The position numbers and the translations under genes were made by a program. This document shows positions 26,111 through 38,560 of a stretch of DNA of 64,000 bases, one piece after another (within the stretch, counting starts at the first letter, position 1; every line of letters begins with the position of its first letter). A model generated the notes under the pieces. The model had not been told where the DNA came from and searched no databases. It saw nothing but the letters and a program-made list of their open reading frames with translations. Origin of the DNA: Halichoerus grypus. Taxonomy: Eukaryota > Chordata > Mammalia > Carnivora > Phocidae. Location of the stretch: positions 48,119,530 to 48,183,529 of the forward strand of contig NC_135721.1 in NCBI RefSeq assembly GCF_964656455.1, in the 5' to 3' direction.

Positions 26111-29100
26111 AGGGCACTGCCCGCGCGCTCGCCGAAGCTTCTCTCCTCGTTTCTGAGTCATCCTTTCCTCACTTCATCCACTTTGCTCTTCCCTTCTTCC
26201 TCCTCGCCGGCCGCTCTTGAACCCGCCTCCGCCGAGTATAAAGAGCTGGTGACTTTCAGCGGGACAGCCAGGATTCTAGGGATTTTGTCAGTAGATGGCT
26301 CGTGTAAAGGCCACTGCCTACAGATTAGCTAAAATGGAGGAAGACCTCCCAAGAAATCAGCAATGCTAAGTACCCTCAGCCCTTCGCGATTTCTGCTTCT
26401 GCCTGCCACCTGGTTACCCTCTGCCTTTGCTCCCCAAGGCTCTGTCCTCAGAGGAGGCTCCACACCCCCCCTCCTCCATCCCAATTTTAGCCAGGCCCCC
26501 AACATCAAGTTTCTGTCCCTCCACACAGCACTCAGTCTCACTCCAGATCTTTCTTCTGACCTGCATTTCAACTGCCTGCTAGAATTGAGACTTCTTTGCA
26601 GGTGCGAGTAGGCATGCCCTGAATGGTGTGCTCACTGTGCTCATTCGTTCATCCGTCCATCACCCAAGTCTCCCAGAGGGCCTGTCCTGGCCCAGCTTTG
26701 GAAGGCTGCAGTAACAGGATGGACTCAGTCTTGGCCTTTGAAACCAGCTAGTGAAAGAACCAGTGCACAGGTCATTTTAAAGAAGGTGCTTCAAGGGGCG
26801 CCTGGGTGGCTCAGTCAGTTAAGCGTCGGACTTTTGATCTCAGCTCAAGTCTTGAACTCAGGGTGGTGAGTTCAAGCCCTGCATTGGGCTCCATACTGGG
26901 TGTGGAGCCTACTTTAAAAAAAAAGAAGAAAGTGCTGTGAGACTCTCTAACACAGGACCCTGCTCTGGGCCATCAGGAACAGCCTGAGGACAGGTGGGAC
27001 TGAAGGGTGAAGGGATGGTCCCTTCAGCACCAACACTAGATGAACAGCGCCCGTGTGTCCCATCTGTCACCCCCCTCCAGTCTGATGCCCAGGCTACTCC
27101 CTTTGTAATACCTCTCAGCTGGGCATCTTTCCTGACCAGCTTCAAAAGGCACTGTTTGGTGCAGGTTACTTTGGCGCCAAGAGGCCTAACAAACGCCAAG
27201 ATCTCTAGCCTGACATTCAGGGCCTGCCATGCTCTCTTTTCAGTCTCCCTTTTAGCATGTGCTCAACCCCGTCAAAGGGCTGCAGACCTGGTTTTTTGCT
27301 CTGTCTCCCATAAGGGTTGAGACATGTCCCCATCAGAAGCACTGGCTTCCTATGGTAGCCACTGGGGGCAGGGGGAGTGTTGTTGCCAGTGGTAAATAAT
27401 CTAAAAATGTTTCTCCTTCAGGTCCTTTAACAGAATTCTGCTGCTTCTCCCAGTAAGAATTAGTACATGTAGCAAAGTGTAGCGTGCTTAGTGAGCAGTA
27501 CGTCACAAGGCCACATCCCACTGGAGGGTGTGCAATGTGAATCAGGCCTAAAGGACAGGTGGCATTTGGTCAGTGGCACGCTGGCCCGGGGAGGCATGTC
27601 TGAGGCGGGCTGCCTGGCCTCTGGCTCCACATCTCACCAGTGGACCCAACCTTAGCACTTGCCACAGTCCCCCCGATTCTTCACCTCCAAAATTGATACC
27701 ATGATGGTGTCTCTCTGACAGCATTATCGTGAGGAGTTCAAGATCTGTTAAGTTTGTCTTGTTCTGGAGTCAAAGTGAGTTATTTACAATTCCACTCCCT
27801 GACTCCACCAACTCCCCAAGAAGTTTATGCTGGGGGAGCTTCAGTGGACATGCGATGCCACGCAGTCCCTGGGATGCAGCCCATGGCCATGCTGGCGGGG
27901 GGCCTGGGCCCTGGCTGGCGGGGCAGTGGCAGGTGGGACCTGCACAGTGGCCAGGCCCGGCCTGGGGGCACCATCGTCTCGCTCGGCCATGACTCTCCTC
28001 TGTTCTGTGGCAGCTTCCTCTTCTCCACTGTGTCCAGCGAATGTTTGCCTCGCAAACTGAGGGGGAGCTCAGAGTGACCCAAATTCTCAAAGAAAGGTTT
28101 CCTGGAGCTACAGCTATCCAAGTCACCGACATTTCAGGTGAGGTTTTCTCTCATCTTTCCCACAGGGTCTGCTAGGATTTTGCCCTCCGCAGGGCCAGGG
28201 CGCTGGGCAGAGCGCACTCGCCATCAGCCGCTTCTCAGTACGTGTGGCTTTTGGACAGATGGAATTCAGTCTCTCCCAGCCGATGGCTGGAGGTGTGGAT
28301 GTGCAGGCGTCGGAGGGAGACTGTGTGAGGATAAGGCCCGGCTGGGAGGACTCGTGGTTGCTAGCCTGGCCTGGCTCTCGGTCTCCCTGGGGCTCAGGCC
28401 CACAGTCTTTAATTTGACTTCCAGATGAACATTAATTTTGCCACATTCTCTGACACCCTAGAATGTTAGAGCTGGGGCGGATCCCAGAAGGATTTTATCC
28501 TTTTGAAAATAACTTCCTTACTTTCCCCACAAGGAGCTGAGCCCAGAAAGGCCAAACAACCTGCTCAGCCCCTCCCAGGGAGGAGGTGGCAGAACTGGAA
28601 CCAGCACCAGGACACAGGGGGACACAGGCAGACTCTGTCCTGAGTCCAGTTGCCAGCCCCAGGCGCCTCAAAAGTTCAGACTGGCTGCGTGTTAGGAACG
28701 GGCTGGGGAGGCGAGTTCTGCACCCACAGGCCAGGAGGACAGGGCCTTTGTCCAGACGCACGTGTGGAACAGCTTAGCGGGGGCAGTTAGGTGGCCATCC
28801 ACCTGCATCTCTCCATACCCACATGTGTCTTTGGCACCCTGCATTGCCATGATGTTCTCAGTCCTATACCTGCCCCAGGCCCAGGTCAGGCAGAGCTGGA
28901 ACTTGACCTTCCGTCTGGCTCTGCCTCGCCCTGAGCAGAGTGTGGAAAGGGAACCGAGGCCGGGCAGCTCGGTTCCTGGGGCGCATAAAGCCTGCTGAGT
29001 AACTTGCACTTCTCATAAACTGGCCAGGTGCTCCCAGCACACGGGACATGTTCTCTCTTGCCCGCGTCGGTTCATGCTAGGGCAGCACACTTTTGTCGGT

Positions 29101-32100
29101 CATCGGCACGAGCTCGCCGGCCATGTGGGTGCGTGTGGATGTGTCCACCACAGACAGCTTGACCAGAAAGCTATTCCCTCCCCGAGGGAGCCCGGGATGA
29201 GACCCTTGAGGCTGCTCACAGACCAGGAGGGGCTGAAGAGAGCCCCGTGCAGGGCTGCCTGGCTGGCTCAGTCGGTGAAGCTGCTGCCTTCGGCTCAGGT
29301 CTTGATCCCGGGGTCCTGGGATCGAGCCCCACGTTGGGCTCCCTGCTCAGCAGGAAACCTGCTTTTCCCTCTTCCTCTGTTGCTCCCCCTGCTTGTGTTT
29401 GATCTCTCTCTTTCAAATAAATAAATAAAATCCAAAAAAAAAAAAAAAAGAGAGAGAGAGAGACCCACGCAGCTCTATTACACAGGTTTTTTTCAAACCA
29501 AACTGTAGTGTATTTTTGCATTTTTACAAATACTGATTGCTGCCCCTGTGGTGGGGTCGAACGCGGGAATTCAGCCTCTCCCGCCCCTCCTCCTCTAGGA
29601 GGTTTCCTGGCCTACTCAACAGAAATGTGAAGCAAACCGACATTTCCTAGGCTTTCTGTGCTCTGTGCCTTACCTTTCATGCCCCACAAGGCATAATCCT
29701 GGGTACGTGCAGCTGACTTGCGAAAGGAAGAGCACATTTTGGATCAAGGCGGCCCCGCGGGGAGCGTGTGGTCCGGTCATCAGCTGTGAGGTTTTTCTAA
29801 CCGTATTAGCAACTTTCTGCTGAATAAGAATATTCAGACCTTCTTTGGATTGTACGGTACTTTGAGGACATATGGGACAGTGGCTGCCGTAAGTTAATAA
29901 TTGAAACACTTTTGAGTCATGTTTATTTCAGGCGGCTGTGGGGCGATGTATGAAATCCGGATCGAGTCAGAAGAATTTAAGGAGAAGAGAACTGTCCAGC
30001 AGCACCAGATGGTAAATCAGGTCAGTAGAAGCAACACGGCTCCGTTGCCATCGGTCTCCAGCATCTTAAAGGGCCTGACGAGCGGGGATGGTGTTTAACT
30101 GTCAGCCCTGGGAAAGAATAAGGCAATACCACGCTCATGCAGACAGCATTCAGGACCTGAGCAAAATGTAATCTGGAACTTACCTGGAATCAGACAGTGG
30201 GCAAATAGGAATTTTATTCAGAATTGAAAAGAAGCCACCCAATAGTTATTTTGCATTTCCTTCTGTATTTTTTTGTATAATGCTACCAATGTTTACTGTA
30301 TATATTTGTAAACATACAAGTACTAAAAAATAGATATTTTTGTAGATTTGAAGATTTTTTTTTTTTAGCGTCTCTTTGGACTGCTTTACAGATGGGTATA
30401 TTGAGGCACGGCACGATTGAGAATTGCCCCAGCTGCCCCAGACCCAGTGACAGGATATTGGGGGTCTGGAACATCAGATTTAACCAGACTCAGGTCCAGT
30501 TTATTCATGATCTCTGCTTCTTTTACTTGGGATTTACAGCAGCCTGGGCCCTGGCCTGTCTCTGCAGTCACCCCCACAGGGGGTGTGTCTTACATCGTTC
30601 TGGAAGGTCTTGCACATTGTGAAACTAGTTTCATTTTTGTCCAGCACAGCTCTGGTCATGAGAGTCCCTCTGTGGCCCCTGTGTATCCAGTTCAGGTGTC
30701 CCAGACTGCTATTCCAGACCTTTCCCCACCCTTCCCCGAACGAAGCCTCCCTTGGCCCCTGCCCGTTGTTCTGTCTGTGCCTCTGGATCTTTGCTCAGAT
30801 CAGCCCCCCCCCCCCCCCCGCACCTCCACCTGCCTGGCAGGAAACGAATGTTCCCGCACCCTCTGACTCCAGCGTTCTCTACCTTGTGTCCTGGATACTT
30901 AGGTCCCTGCTGTCTGTCCCTTGGCCCTGTCATCCCTCTGTGGGCTGTTCCCTTTTGGATCCATCTTTGCCTTCCTCAAGGAGCCCAGTCCTTCACTTGC
31001 ACGCGGACACCTTCGGCCATATGGCGTGCTGCGGGTCTGCTGGGAGGTCTGGGGTAGAACGGCCTCTCTGCTCCCCCGAAAGTACTTGTCCCGTGGGATC
31101 TCAGGGGTGGGAGCCAAGGCAAGACAGGGAAGACCTGACGGGCCCAAATCGTCCCCAAACAGCAGGACTTTGGGTTTTGTCCCTAGAACTCCTCAGGCTG
31201 CCTGGTGCGCCTGGGCTCTGAGGGGCGCTGTGAATTTGAGCGCATCCCCTGGCCTGGGGCCACCGATACAAGTGGTTAAGGACGCAGTTTCTGGAGTCTG
31301 TCTGCCCACATTACGCATGTGGGCTCTGCTACTTTCTAGCTGTGTGATCCTGAGCAACTTACTCAACCTCCCTGTGCCTCGGTTCTTTAATCTGTCACCG
31401 GGGAGAGAAACAGTACTTGCCTCAAAGGGCTGTTTTGCAAATTTCGTGGTAGAACACACGCGTGGCACCAGAACGCAGTCTGACGGCTCGTGAGCCCTCG
31501 GTAAACGTCAGCGGCCATGTTGGGGGGAGGGGGAAGGCGGCCATTCCCTGGGTTTGGGGGAATGTCCTGGGCTCAAGGCTTCCTCTGGACCCCTGCAGAA
31601 CTCGGACTTCCCCCGGCACCCTCCGAGCGGGAGAAGCCGGGTGGGGGCCTGGTGGGCCTGGGCTGGGTGAAGCTTTCCTCGTTGATCTTGCTTAGTCACC
31701 CTAATAGAATCGAGACTCTTAGGCCCAAAAGGCCCTGAAAAGGCCACCTTGTCCATCTGATACTGGAGTCCACTGCTGGTCAGACAGTCCCTGCCTGATT
31801 CCCTGGGGACGGGCGTCCCTGCGGTCACAACTCACACGGGCTCCACCCTCAGCAGGAATGTGCGGTTCGTCAGGGACCCTGCCGACGTGTAGCCTGGCCT
31901 CGTTCAGCTCCCAGGGTTCATTAGCCTTCTCTTCTGGAGTAATCATTGGTGTTGACTTTGGGCCAGGCCCCAGGGATGGCATCCATCCTATTCCCGCCCT
32001 GGGGAACAGTCCCAGGGAGAGAAGTGAGCACTGAGTTCCCTTTTGTGTTGGAGGAAGCTGGTTCCTTCTTGGCTGTCTGCTTCACAGCGGGCCCCAAGCC

Positions 32101-34467
32101 TCAGTGTCTGTGTCGGCAAAGATCACATGAGGTGTTGGTCACACGTGCCCGGCCTCGCGACGCATGTGGAAGGCATTCGGCCAATAGCAGTCGCCCTCTC
32201 CCCTTCTCCGGCCTCTTTCCCGCCTGTTGCCCGTTCACCTGCCCCTGAGGGTGCCTCAGCCCATGCCTCCCCTGCCCAGAGCCCTGCGGCGGGTGCCCTG
32301 AGTGCCCAGGGAGTCCAGCCCCACCCTCCCCTCTGGAGCCTGCCTCAATTTCGCACCGCCTGCTCCTGATTCACAGCCAGGCTTCCCCCCGTGCATCGTG
32401 GCAGGTCCCTGGCCTTCCCTCCTGGGCCCAGTACTTGGTCCCTCTGCCCGTCCCACTCCCAACTACCCCGCTCCACGAACGGCCAGTGCAGGCTGGCTCC
32501 GTCCCCACATCCACAGCAGCGCCCGCAGCCTCGTGGTCCAGCAGTGCCTGTCACTGTGCGCCATGTCTGTTTTGTGTGCCCTTGTATTACTTCCCTTTGC
32601 CTTTTGCACCTGCGACCCCATCACAGTAGCGGACGCTGAGAAATGTTTACCCAAACTACATCTTGTGAACTGTGGGGCTATGGCTAAGTCACTTCCCGAC
32701 CAGGACCTCAACTGTGAAGTGACCCGCATGACCTTTAGGGCCCCCTGTAGCTGGGAGATACTGTGACCTGGGTCACAGGCCCTTAGAAGCCTGCGAGAGA
32801 GCTGGTAGAAGGCACTGGGAGGGCTAAGTGCACAGGGCATGAGGGGTCAAGGCTTTCCACGTGAAGGGCGGCCGGGCCCACGCCTAGCCAAGGAGGCTTT
32901 AAGGATTGTGACCCAGGTGACAGCCCAAACACAGGGACGGGGACAGCCTTTAGGGGGCATTCTGTGCCTGCAGAAAGCAGAGAGCTTGGGGCCCAGGGGG
33001 CTGTGTTCCCTCCCCCCCCCCCCGCCCCGTGACATGACATGAGGCTTTTTCCCCAGGGTATTTCTGTTGTCTACAGAGTTGAGGGGGCTGCCGGTGAATG
33101 TGGAAGGGCCAGGGCAGTTCATCGGCCCCCAGCACACAGCAGCTCCTAGCATCAGGGCGGGACGGGGGCCCGAGGGGGACGAGGGATCACCAGAACATCA
33201 GGGTCAGGTCCTGATTCTGCTCCTCACTTGCTGGGTTTGGACAGGGGGTAGATTCTGTGTCTTTTATCAAAGAAAGGGATAGGACTAGATTATCTCTAAG
33301 GATCCTTCCCTGTAAACCGACTGCACGTTAGGAATTTTTTTGTTGTAAGCTAGCAAAAGCAAACAAAGGGAATTAATTGGCCTGTGCAGTTAAATTATCT
33401 GGTTTCTGGCATATCTAGATTTAGGGTCTTAAGTTCATCTGCTTGCTCTTTTTCATGTTCTCTCTCTCCCCCTCGCTGAGCTTTTGGCTTCTGTGTTTTG
33501 GCCTCATTTTCTCCTACTGGAGATGGGCTTTCTCTTTTTGTTGGAGAACATGGCCCCCAGCCACCTCCAATTGACATTGTGCAAGTATAGTGACCCAAGA
33601 GACAAGGCTCCACAGGGAAAAATCCCAGCAGAGATTCTGATTGGCCCAGTTTGGGTCATGTGTCACCCCTGGACCAATCAGGCTGGGCCAGAGGCACATA
33701 GCTACCTAAATACCAGGCAAATTGGTGGGCCCACCAGCTGTACACGATTAAGATCTCCAGTGGCTGGTGGAGAAGGGGAGGTATAGAACAATGTGTTTGA
33801 CATGCTACCATTTATGTTATTAAAAGGTAGCAGGGTGGGGGCGCCTGGGTGTCTTAGTCATTAGACGTCCACCTTCGGCTCAGGTCATGATCGCAGGGTC
33901 CTGGGATCGAGCCCCACATCCGGCTCCCTGCTCGGCGGGAAGCCTGCTTCTCCCTCTCCCACTCCCCCTGCTTGTGTTCCCTCTCTCGCTGTGTCTCTCT
34001 CTGTCAAATAAATAAATAAAAATCTTTAAAAAAAATAAAAGGTAGCAGGGTGGATATATGTTCATATTAGCTTAAACATGCATTTTTCAATCATTGCAAA
34101 GACATACAAGAAATTGACACCACTTCTCTCCTTTGGGGATGGAGGTGGGAATGGGAGGTGGTGCAGGGCAGGTGGAGGGGGGAAACTTCACTGCATGCCT
34201 TCCTATAACTTTTGATTTTTGAGCCTCATTAGGTATTGATTCAAAAAAACAAAAAACTGTTTTCTAAAAAAAAGGGGAAACTGCTCAGACAAAGCACGTG
34301 CAGCGCCTCCTACGGAGACAGAGCTATATACAGATACTCTCAGAGAGGCTTACTGTGCTCGGTGTCGGATGCAAAACAGTGATGCTCTTCTCCTTACTTA
34401 GGCACTGAAAGAAGAAATCAAAGGGATGCACGGATTGCGGATATTTACCTCCGTCCCCAAACACTGA
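25600..34467 (+). CDS. BOLA3: BOLA3, mitochondrial BolA family member 3 (four exons)
   Basis: BOLA3 works with GLRX5 and NFU1 in mitochondrial delivery of [4Fe-4S] clusters, for example to lipoic acid synthase and respiratory complexes. Coding exons are 25600-25653, 28014-28137, 29932-30020 and 34402-34467, in total 333 nt for 110 residues plus stop. All introns are GT-AG and the frame is continuous. The N-terminus (MAAWSPAAAAPLLRG) is basic and Ala-rich, as expected of a mitochondrial targeting peptide. The BolA domain carries the putative cluster ligands C62 (in GGCGAMYE) and H99 (in GMHGLRIF), equivalent to C59 and H96 of human BOLA3. The protein is three residues longer than human BOLA3 as I recall it, because exon 2 begins LPLLHCVQRMF. 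It ends in PKH instead of PKR. Confidence 0.96.
25654..28013 (+). other. BOLA3: BOLA3 intron 1
   Basis: It begins inside the CpG island. It contains one SINE (26795-26924) and otherwise no recognised element. Confidence 0.85.
26795..26924 (+). mobile_element. Carnivore SINE, short older form
   Basis: The head 'ggggcgcctgggtggctcag' is followed by 'ggtgagttcaagccctgcat', 'gggtgtggagcctacttt' and an A-run. An imperfect duplication of AAGAAGGTGCT flanks it. Confidence 0.88.
28014..28137 (+). CDS. BOLA3: BOLA3 exon 2
   Basis: Acceptor 'ttctgtggcag' and donor GTGAGG. It encodes residues 19-59 and the first base of codon 60. An internal CAG at 28035-28037 could serve as an alternative acceptor, in frame, dropping eight residues. 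The upstream acceptor has the better pyrimidine tract and gives the LPL start shared with the human protein. Confidence 0.93.
29252..29449 (+). mobile_element. Carnivore SINE followed by (GA)n
   Basis: The head 'gctgcctggctggctcagtc' leads to the tail 'ctttcaaataaataaataaa' and a long A-run, then AGAGAGAGAGAGAGAGA to about 29462. It lies in BOLA3 intron 2. Confidence 0.9.
29932..30020 (+). CDS. BOLA3: BOLA3 exon 3 (BolA domain, Cys ligand)
   Basis: Acceptor 'gtttatttcag' and donor GTCAGT. It encodes codon 60 (completed) to residue 89, with C62 and the conserved TVQQHQMVNQ. Confidence 0.96.
31283..31490 (+). mobile_element. MIR-type ancient SINE
   Basis: The phrases 'tctgctactttctagctgtg' and 'gagcaacttactcaacctcc', then 'ctgtgcctcggttcttt', are the MIR core in sense direction. 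Confidence 0.75.
33839..34035 (+). mobile_element. Carnivore SINE with 18-bp target-site duplication
   Basis: A full SINE with tail TCAAATAAATAAATAAA. The perfect duplication TAAAAGGTAGCAGGGTGG is at 33821-33838 and 34036-34053. It is likely a young copy, in BOLA3 intron 3. Confidence 0.95.
34402..34467 (+). CDS. BOLA3: BOLA3 exon 4 and stop
   Basis: The acceptor is 'ctccttacttag'. It encodes residues 90-110 with the His ligand in GMHGLRIF and stops at TGA (34465-34467). Confidence 0.96.
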   Translation, partial: ALKEEIKGMHGLRIFTSVPKH

Positions 34468-34650
34468 CCACGTCCTGGCCGCGTAGATGCTGCTGCTTAA
34501 CGCCTTGGATGAACTTGGCTGACACCATCCTTTCCTAGGCATTTGCCAAAAAAGTTATCTATTTTGTTCATAGACATTTCCATATTATAATCATAGAAGA
34601 ATATGTTCTCTATTTAGAGTTTAATTAAAGGCAACAGATATCCGAAACCT
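34468..34650 (+). other. BOLA3: BOLA3 3' UTR with poly(A) signal
   Basis: A short 3' UTR is likely. The first poly(A)-type signal after the stop is ATTAAA at 34624-34629. The cleavage site is inferred. Confidence 0.6.
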
Positions 34651-36289
34651 TCGAAGAGTCATTGGTGATGCGTCTGGTTCCTCTGTTTCGGAGGCAGTGT
34701 CCTTTGTCCAAAGGTCTCGTCCTTGTCAGTTGTGTCCTGTTGCTACACATGTGGAGGGGAGTGCCATCTCGTTCTGTCATGTCAAGAGACTTTCTTGTTT
34801 CTTCTCCTCTAGGATAAACTGCTCTTAAGGCCCCTTAATCTTACCCAAAAGAGAAAAAGAGAAGAGAAAAAATATGTCCTTTGGTTTTGCTGTTCCCTCG
34901 GTCGAATGCCTGGCTTTCCCTCCCCCTCCAAACTTCTTACAAGAATGATCTTAGACCTTCACTTTCTGACTCCCTGGAGCGGACTCTGAGGAGTCTGGGA
35001 TGCCAGGGTTAAGGTCTTCTTCGTGCTTGAAGATGCCCCGCCCTCCACATCTTGGAGGGAGGTGCAGCCCATCTCCCGCAGCAGAAGCGGGAAAGGTCTG
35101 CTTTCCTAGCTCGCTTGCATATGGGCACGGGTAGGTCTAGACTCAGCCCATGAGACGGACGTGGACTCTGAACGCGGAGCAAGTGAGCCGAGAAAGAGGG
35201 GTGGCGGCGCACCCGTCCCAGCCGCCGAGGCAGCGGATCCGGCCTTCCGGCTGCTGGTAGTGACAGAGTCAGTGTCGCAAGCTGCGGGGCTCTGGAGTCC
35301 GTGGTGGCGGTCGCCGTGTCTGGGTCTGCGGCATGATCCGGGCTCTGGTAACAGAGCCTTCCTGTTCCTGCCCACTTTCAGAAGCCGGTTCGCCAATCTT
35401 CCCAGAAATTTTGGGATTGTTCCATGTCCTTTCACTAAATTCTTTATTGTTCACATCAGTCTGGTCAGTGTCTGTTGCTTGCAACCAAGAGAGAGCCCTG
35501 ATGGGTTCACCCGCCCCTCACAGTGGGGCTCCTGCCGTCCCGCCCCCACTTCCCTCCTGGACAGCTGTCTGAGAGACTGTGTCCACTGCCGCTCTCAGTC
35601 CTCGGCACCCCAGTCACCATGGTGACGCCAGGCTGACCATCCGCTCCTTCCTCAAATGCCTCCTTTGTCTTTCGTGGAGCTGCTCACCGGGGAAACCTGT
35701 GGTCACTATCATTTCTGGAGATTCCCTAGTATGTCCCGGAGTAATGAAAGTATGTGGTTAAAACAACCTTGGGCCCGAGTTTTGGAGCAGCACAAATTTT
35801 AAATAATCTGTTCATATACCATGCCCCCATTTTGGGGTTTAAAAATATTCTCTAACTCCACAGTAAGGGGGAGGGATTGGTGTCCTGCCAAGGCAGAGCC
35901 GCCTTTTACATGGAAGAGATTCACTGAGTTGTATAAGAGCTGAGAAGCCAGGATAAAACAGAACTGAGGATCAGGGGCACCTCTGAAAGAGCGCCCCAGA
36001 GGACAGCTTTTAGGTGGCGTAGTGGGGAAACACCGAAGAATGGAGTCCCAGGGGCCAGAAGATGGTAGCGGTCAGTGAGGACAGAGAGATCACAGAATTA
36101 GACACATGTTGGTTACTTGTGTGGAGTCTAATTGTCCTGAGGGTGGGCTGGACGTAGTCCTCTGCTTCTAAAGAACAGAATCCAGTAGAAAGGACAAGGG
36201 GCCGCTTCAGAGACTACGTCATAAAAGACACTGTGGCTTCCTCCTTGCTCTCTCTCAGACTGCTCACTCTGGGGGAAGGTAGCCACCAT

Positions 36290-36660
36290 GTTGTGAGGGC
36301 ACTCAAGCAGCCTGTGGAGACGTCCATGTGGGGAACGGAGGCCTCTTACCAACAGCCAATGACACGGGCCTGCCAATAGCCAGCAGGGCACCAAACCTTC
36401 TGCCAAAACAAGAACCATTTGGGTAAGCCATCTTGGAAGTGGGTCCTTCCAAGTCACAGTCGCCGTTGAGCCTTCAGACAACTGTCGCCCCAGCTGACAT
36501 CTTGACTGCATCTTGCCAGAACCACTCAGCTAAGCTACTCCCAATTCTTGACTAACAGAAACTGGGAGGTAATAAATATTTGTTGTTTGAAGGCACTAAG
36601 TTTCAGGGTAAGTTCTAGAACAACAGATAACTGTGTACACTGGTACACGTGTGCAGTATG
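36290..36660 (+). mobile_element. MLT1-like LTR remnant
   Basis: The text 'gccatcttggaagtgggtcc', 'cagctgacatcttgactgca', 'ggtaataaatatttgttgtt' and 'aaggcactaagttt' fits the 3' half of an MLT1-type MaLR LTR. The family was assigned by memory. Confidence 0.45.
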
Positions 36661-38139
36661 GGCAGGACGCTGGGGCATTTCACATATTGAAGGAGAGGTG
36701 GGAGGGCCGGACTGCAGAAAGGAGCGCAAGGTCAGGAGCTCACGACACCCCTGGGTCTCCGCATCTGTCTGCTTCTCTCTGCAGATCAGCTTTATCGTAG
36801 ATATATTTATTGTAGACTGGCATTCACCATATACTGCCAGGGTATGACTCACTGTCCTGCCCGTGGCTCTTAATTTTTATACTTAATGTCCAAGCCGTGA
36901 GAAGGGCAGACTTTCCTTCCAAGTTCCAGTCCAAAGAATGCCCGGGAAGGCCTCCGACCAGCCCGCCTTGAATCAGGAGCCACCCAGGAGGCAGGTGACG
37001 CGGCAGCCTCTCTCCGGACTCGGCGTTAGAGTGGAGGGAGGAGCAATCGCCTCAAAAAGTGGGGGGTTCTGTTCCAAGAAGAGGCTGGGGACAAACAACA
37101 GGTATTCTTGAGCGGAGGGAAAGGTGATGGGGCCTAGCAGGCCCGCTAGGAGTCCGGGGACACCAGGGAAACTCGGAGTCTTCCCTGGCTTCACCCCGTC
37201 TCCCCACCCCAGGCAACCCTCCAGGCCCGGAGAAATGTGTCAGCCCTACCGCGGCCGCATGTCTGTTCCCAAATCTGGCAACAAGAACTTCTTCAAGGAG
37301 CTCCCCTACCCCCTCTGCAGTTGTTCTTCCTCCAAAATTAAAAGGAAAGTTGGAGGAATCAGACTTTCTTTTTAGTTGATTAAACAAGAAGAAATTGTTT
37401 AATCAGAGTGGCCAGAGTATAAGGTTGAATCTGACAGCCAACTCTTAGCTTGCTGCTTCCGTGCTACTTGTGGAAGGAGAGGGCACAGTTTCTGAGTCAT
37501 GTGTCCTTTTAAAAACAGTGTCCAGTTTTCCAGTGGAAAATCCAAAGCATCTTGAGGTAGGTGCTTGCTGACCAGATCAATCAATCTAAGGGACACTGCC
37601 CCATGCACAGCCCTCCCCCAGGCCCCTTTGGTCCCGTGGGTTCATGTAGTGCCCCTCTCTCCCCTGATTAGACCACCGAATGAGCAGCCAGGGCACTGGC
37701 TGGCCTGCAGCCTGGGAGGGGACCCAGGGCCACGAAGCCCCACCTATATGCTGGTGCTGGCAAAGAGCGAAGGAATCCAGTCGTCTTTCTTGGGAATCCA
37801 AACTGGAAAGGCGAGAGTAAATGACCCAAGGACAGCTCATGGCTGGTGGAAAGCTCTGGGCAAACAAATAAGGGCACTCCAGTCAAGAAATACGGAGAGA
37901 ATCCGTCTAGGAGAAACGGAAGTTGGAAAAATGGCCTGGGAGATGCCAGGGGGGCATTGGCAAATCTGAGTTGAGAGGAAGCCGACGCTGGGGAATAAAG
38001 AAGACAGTGATTCTCAATCCTGCTGCAAATGAGAACCACCCGGGGTGTTTAAAATACTCACAGCTGGGGCGTTCCCAGGACCACGAGGCAGAAACCAGGC
38101 AGTTAAAAACAGACGTGAGCCGCCCTGCACGCCTTAGAG

Positions 38140-38560
38140 CCTCCAGAGTCAGGCCGGACCCCCTACCTCTGCCCCGAAACCTGGGTGAGGCCTGTCCTGC
38201 CCACCCCCTTTCCTCCCAGGGAGCTGTTGCGCCTGCGTCAGTTTGCCAGCTCCCCTCCATCTCCTACCCACCTTGCTGGCTGGGGCGGGGTGGGGGGGCT
38301 GCCTGCACCCCCTAACTCCACGGGGTGAGCAGTGGGAGAGCGCCCATGCCACCCGAGCTGGGGGCGGACCCCAGGCCCCCCAGCTGCCCCAGGCGGAATC
38401 CGGCCTGTGGGTCCGAGGAAAAAGGAGCCAGGCCTCTGGCAGCTGGGAGTTTCCCGAGTTTTCCGGAGCAGCACCACGCACCGCGTCGCTGCCCTGCGCT
38501 CCCTCCGGCCCGCAAGGTAGGACGCCCCCGCATGTGCCCGCGTGCGTGTCAGAAACCTTT
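38140..38560. other. CpG-rich patch without a recognised gene
   Basis: It has a high density of CpG compared with the surroundings, for example around 38480-38550. A possible donor-like AGGTAG follows at 38515. It might be an orphan CpG island or an unannotated non-coding promoter. Nothing in it resembles a known protein. Confidence 0.35.

Larger units (their letters stand above)
30021..34401 (+). other. BOLA3: BOLA3 intron 3
   Basis: The largest intron, about 4.4 kb, GC-rich in its middle. It holds one MIR, one SINE and C-runs at about 30807-30820 and 33013-33023. Many open frames on both strands are compositional; none resembles a known protein. Confidence 0.85.

Noticed and set aside
25163..26117. 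Several open frames of 120-280 codons on both strands at the BOLA3 promoter
   Set aside because: All are Pro/Arg/Gly/Ala-rich and overlap each other. They reflect a CpG island with few stop codons. Only the 18-codon BOLA3 exon 1 is supported.
30583..31493. Long open frames (about 190-210 codons) in BOLA3 intron 3
   Set aside because: They overlap in different frames, contain a MIR repeat, resemble no known protein, and lie in an intron with intact flanking splice sites.
33839..34035. tRNA-like sequence with possible internal promoter boxes
   Set aside because: This and similar stretches are heads of tRNA-derived SINEs with A-rich tails and target-site duplications, not tRNA genes. No cloverleaf tRNA gene was found.
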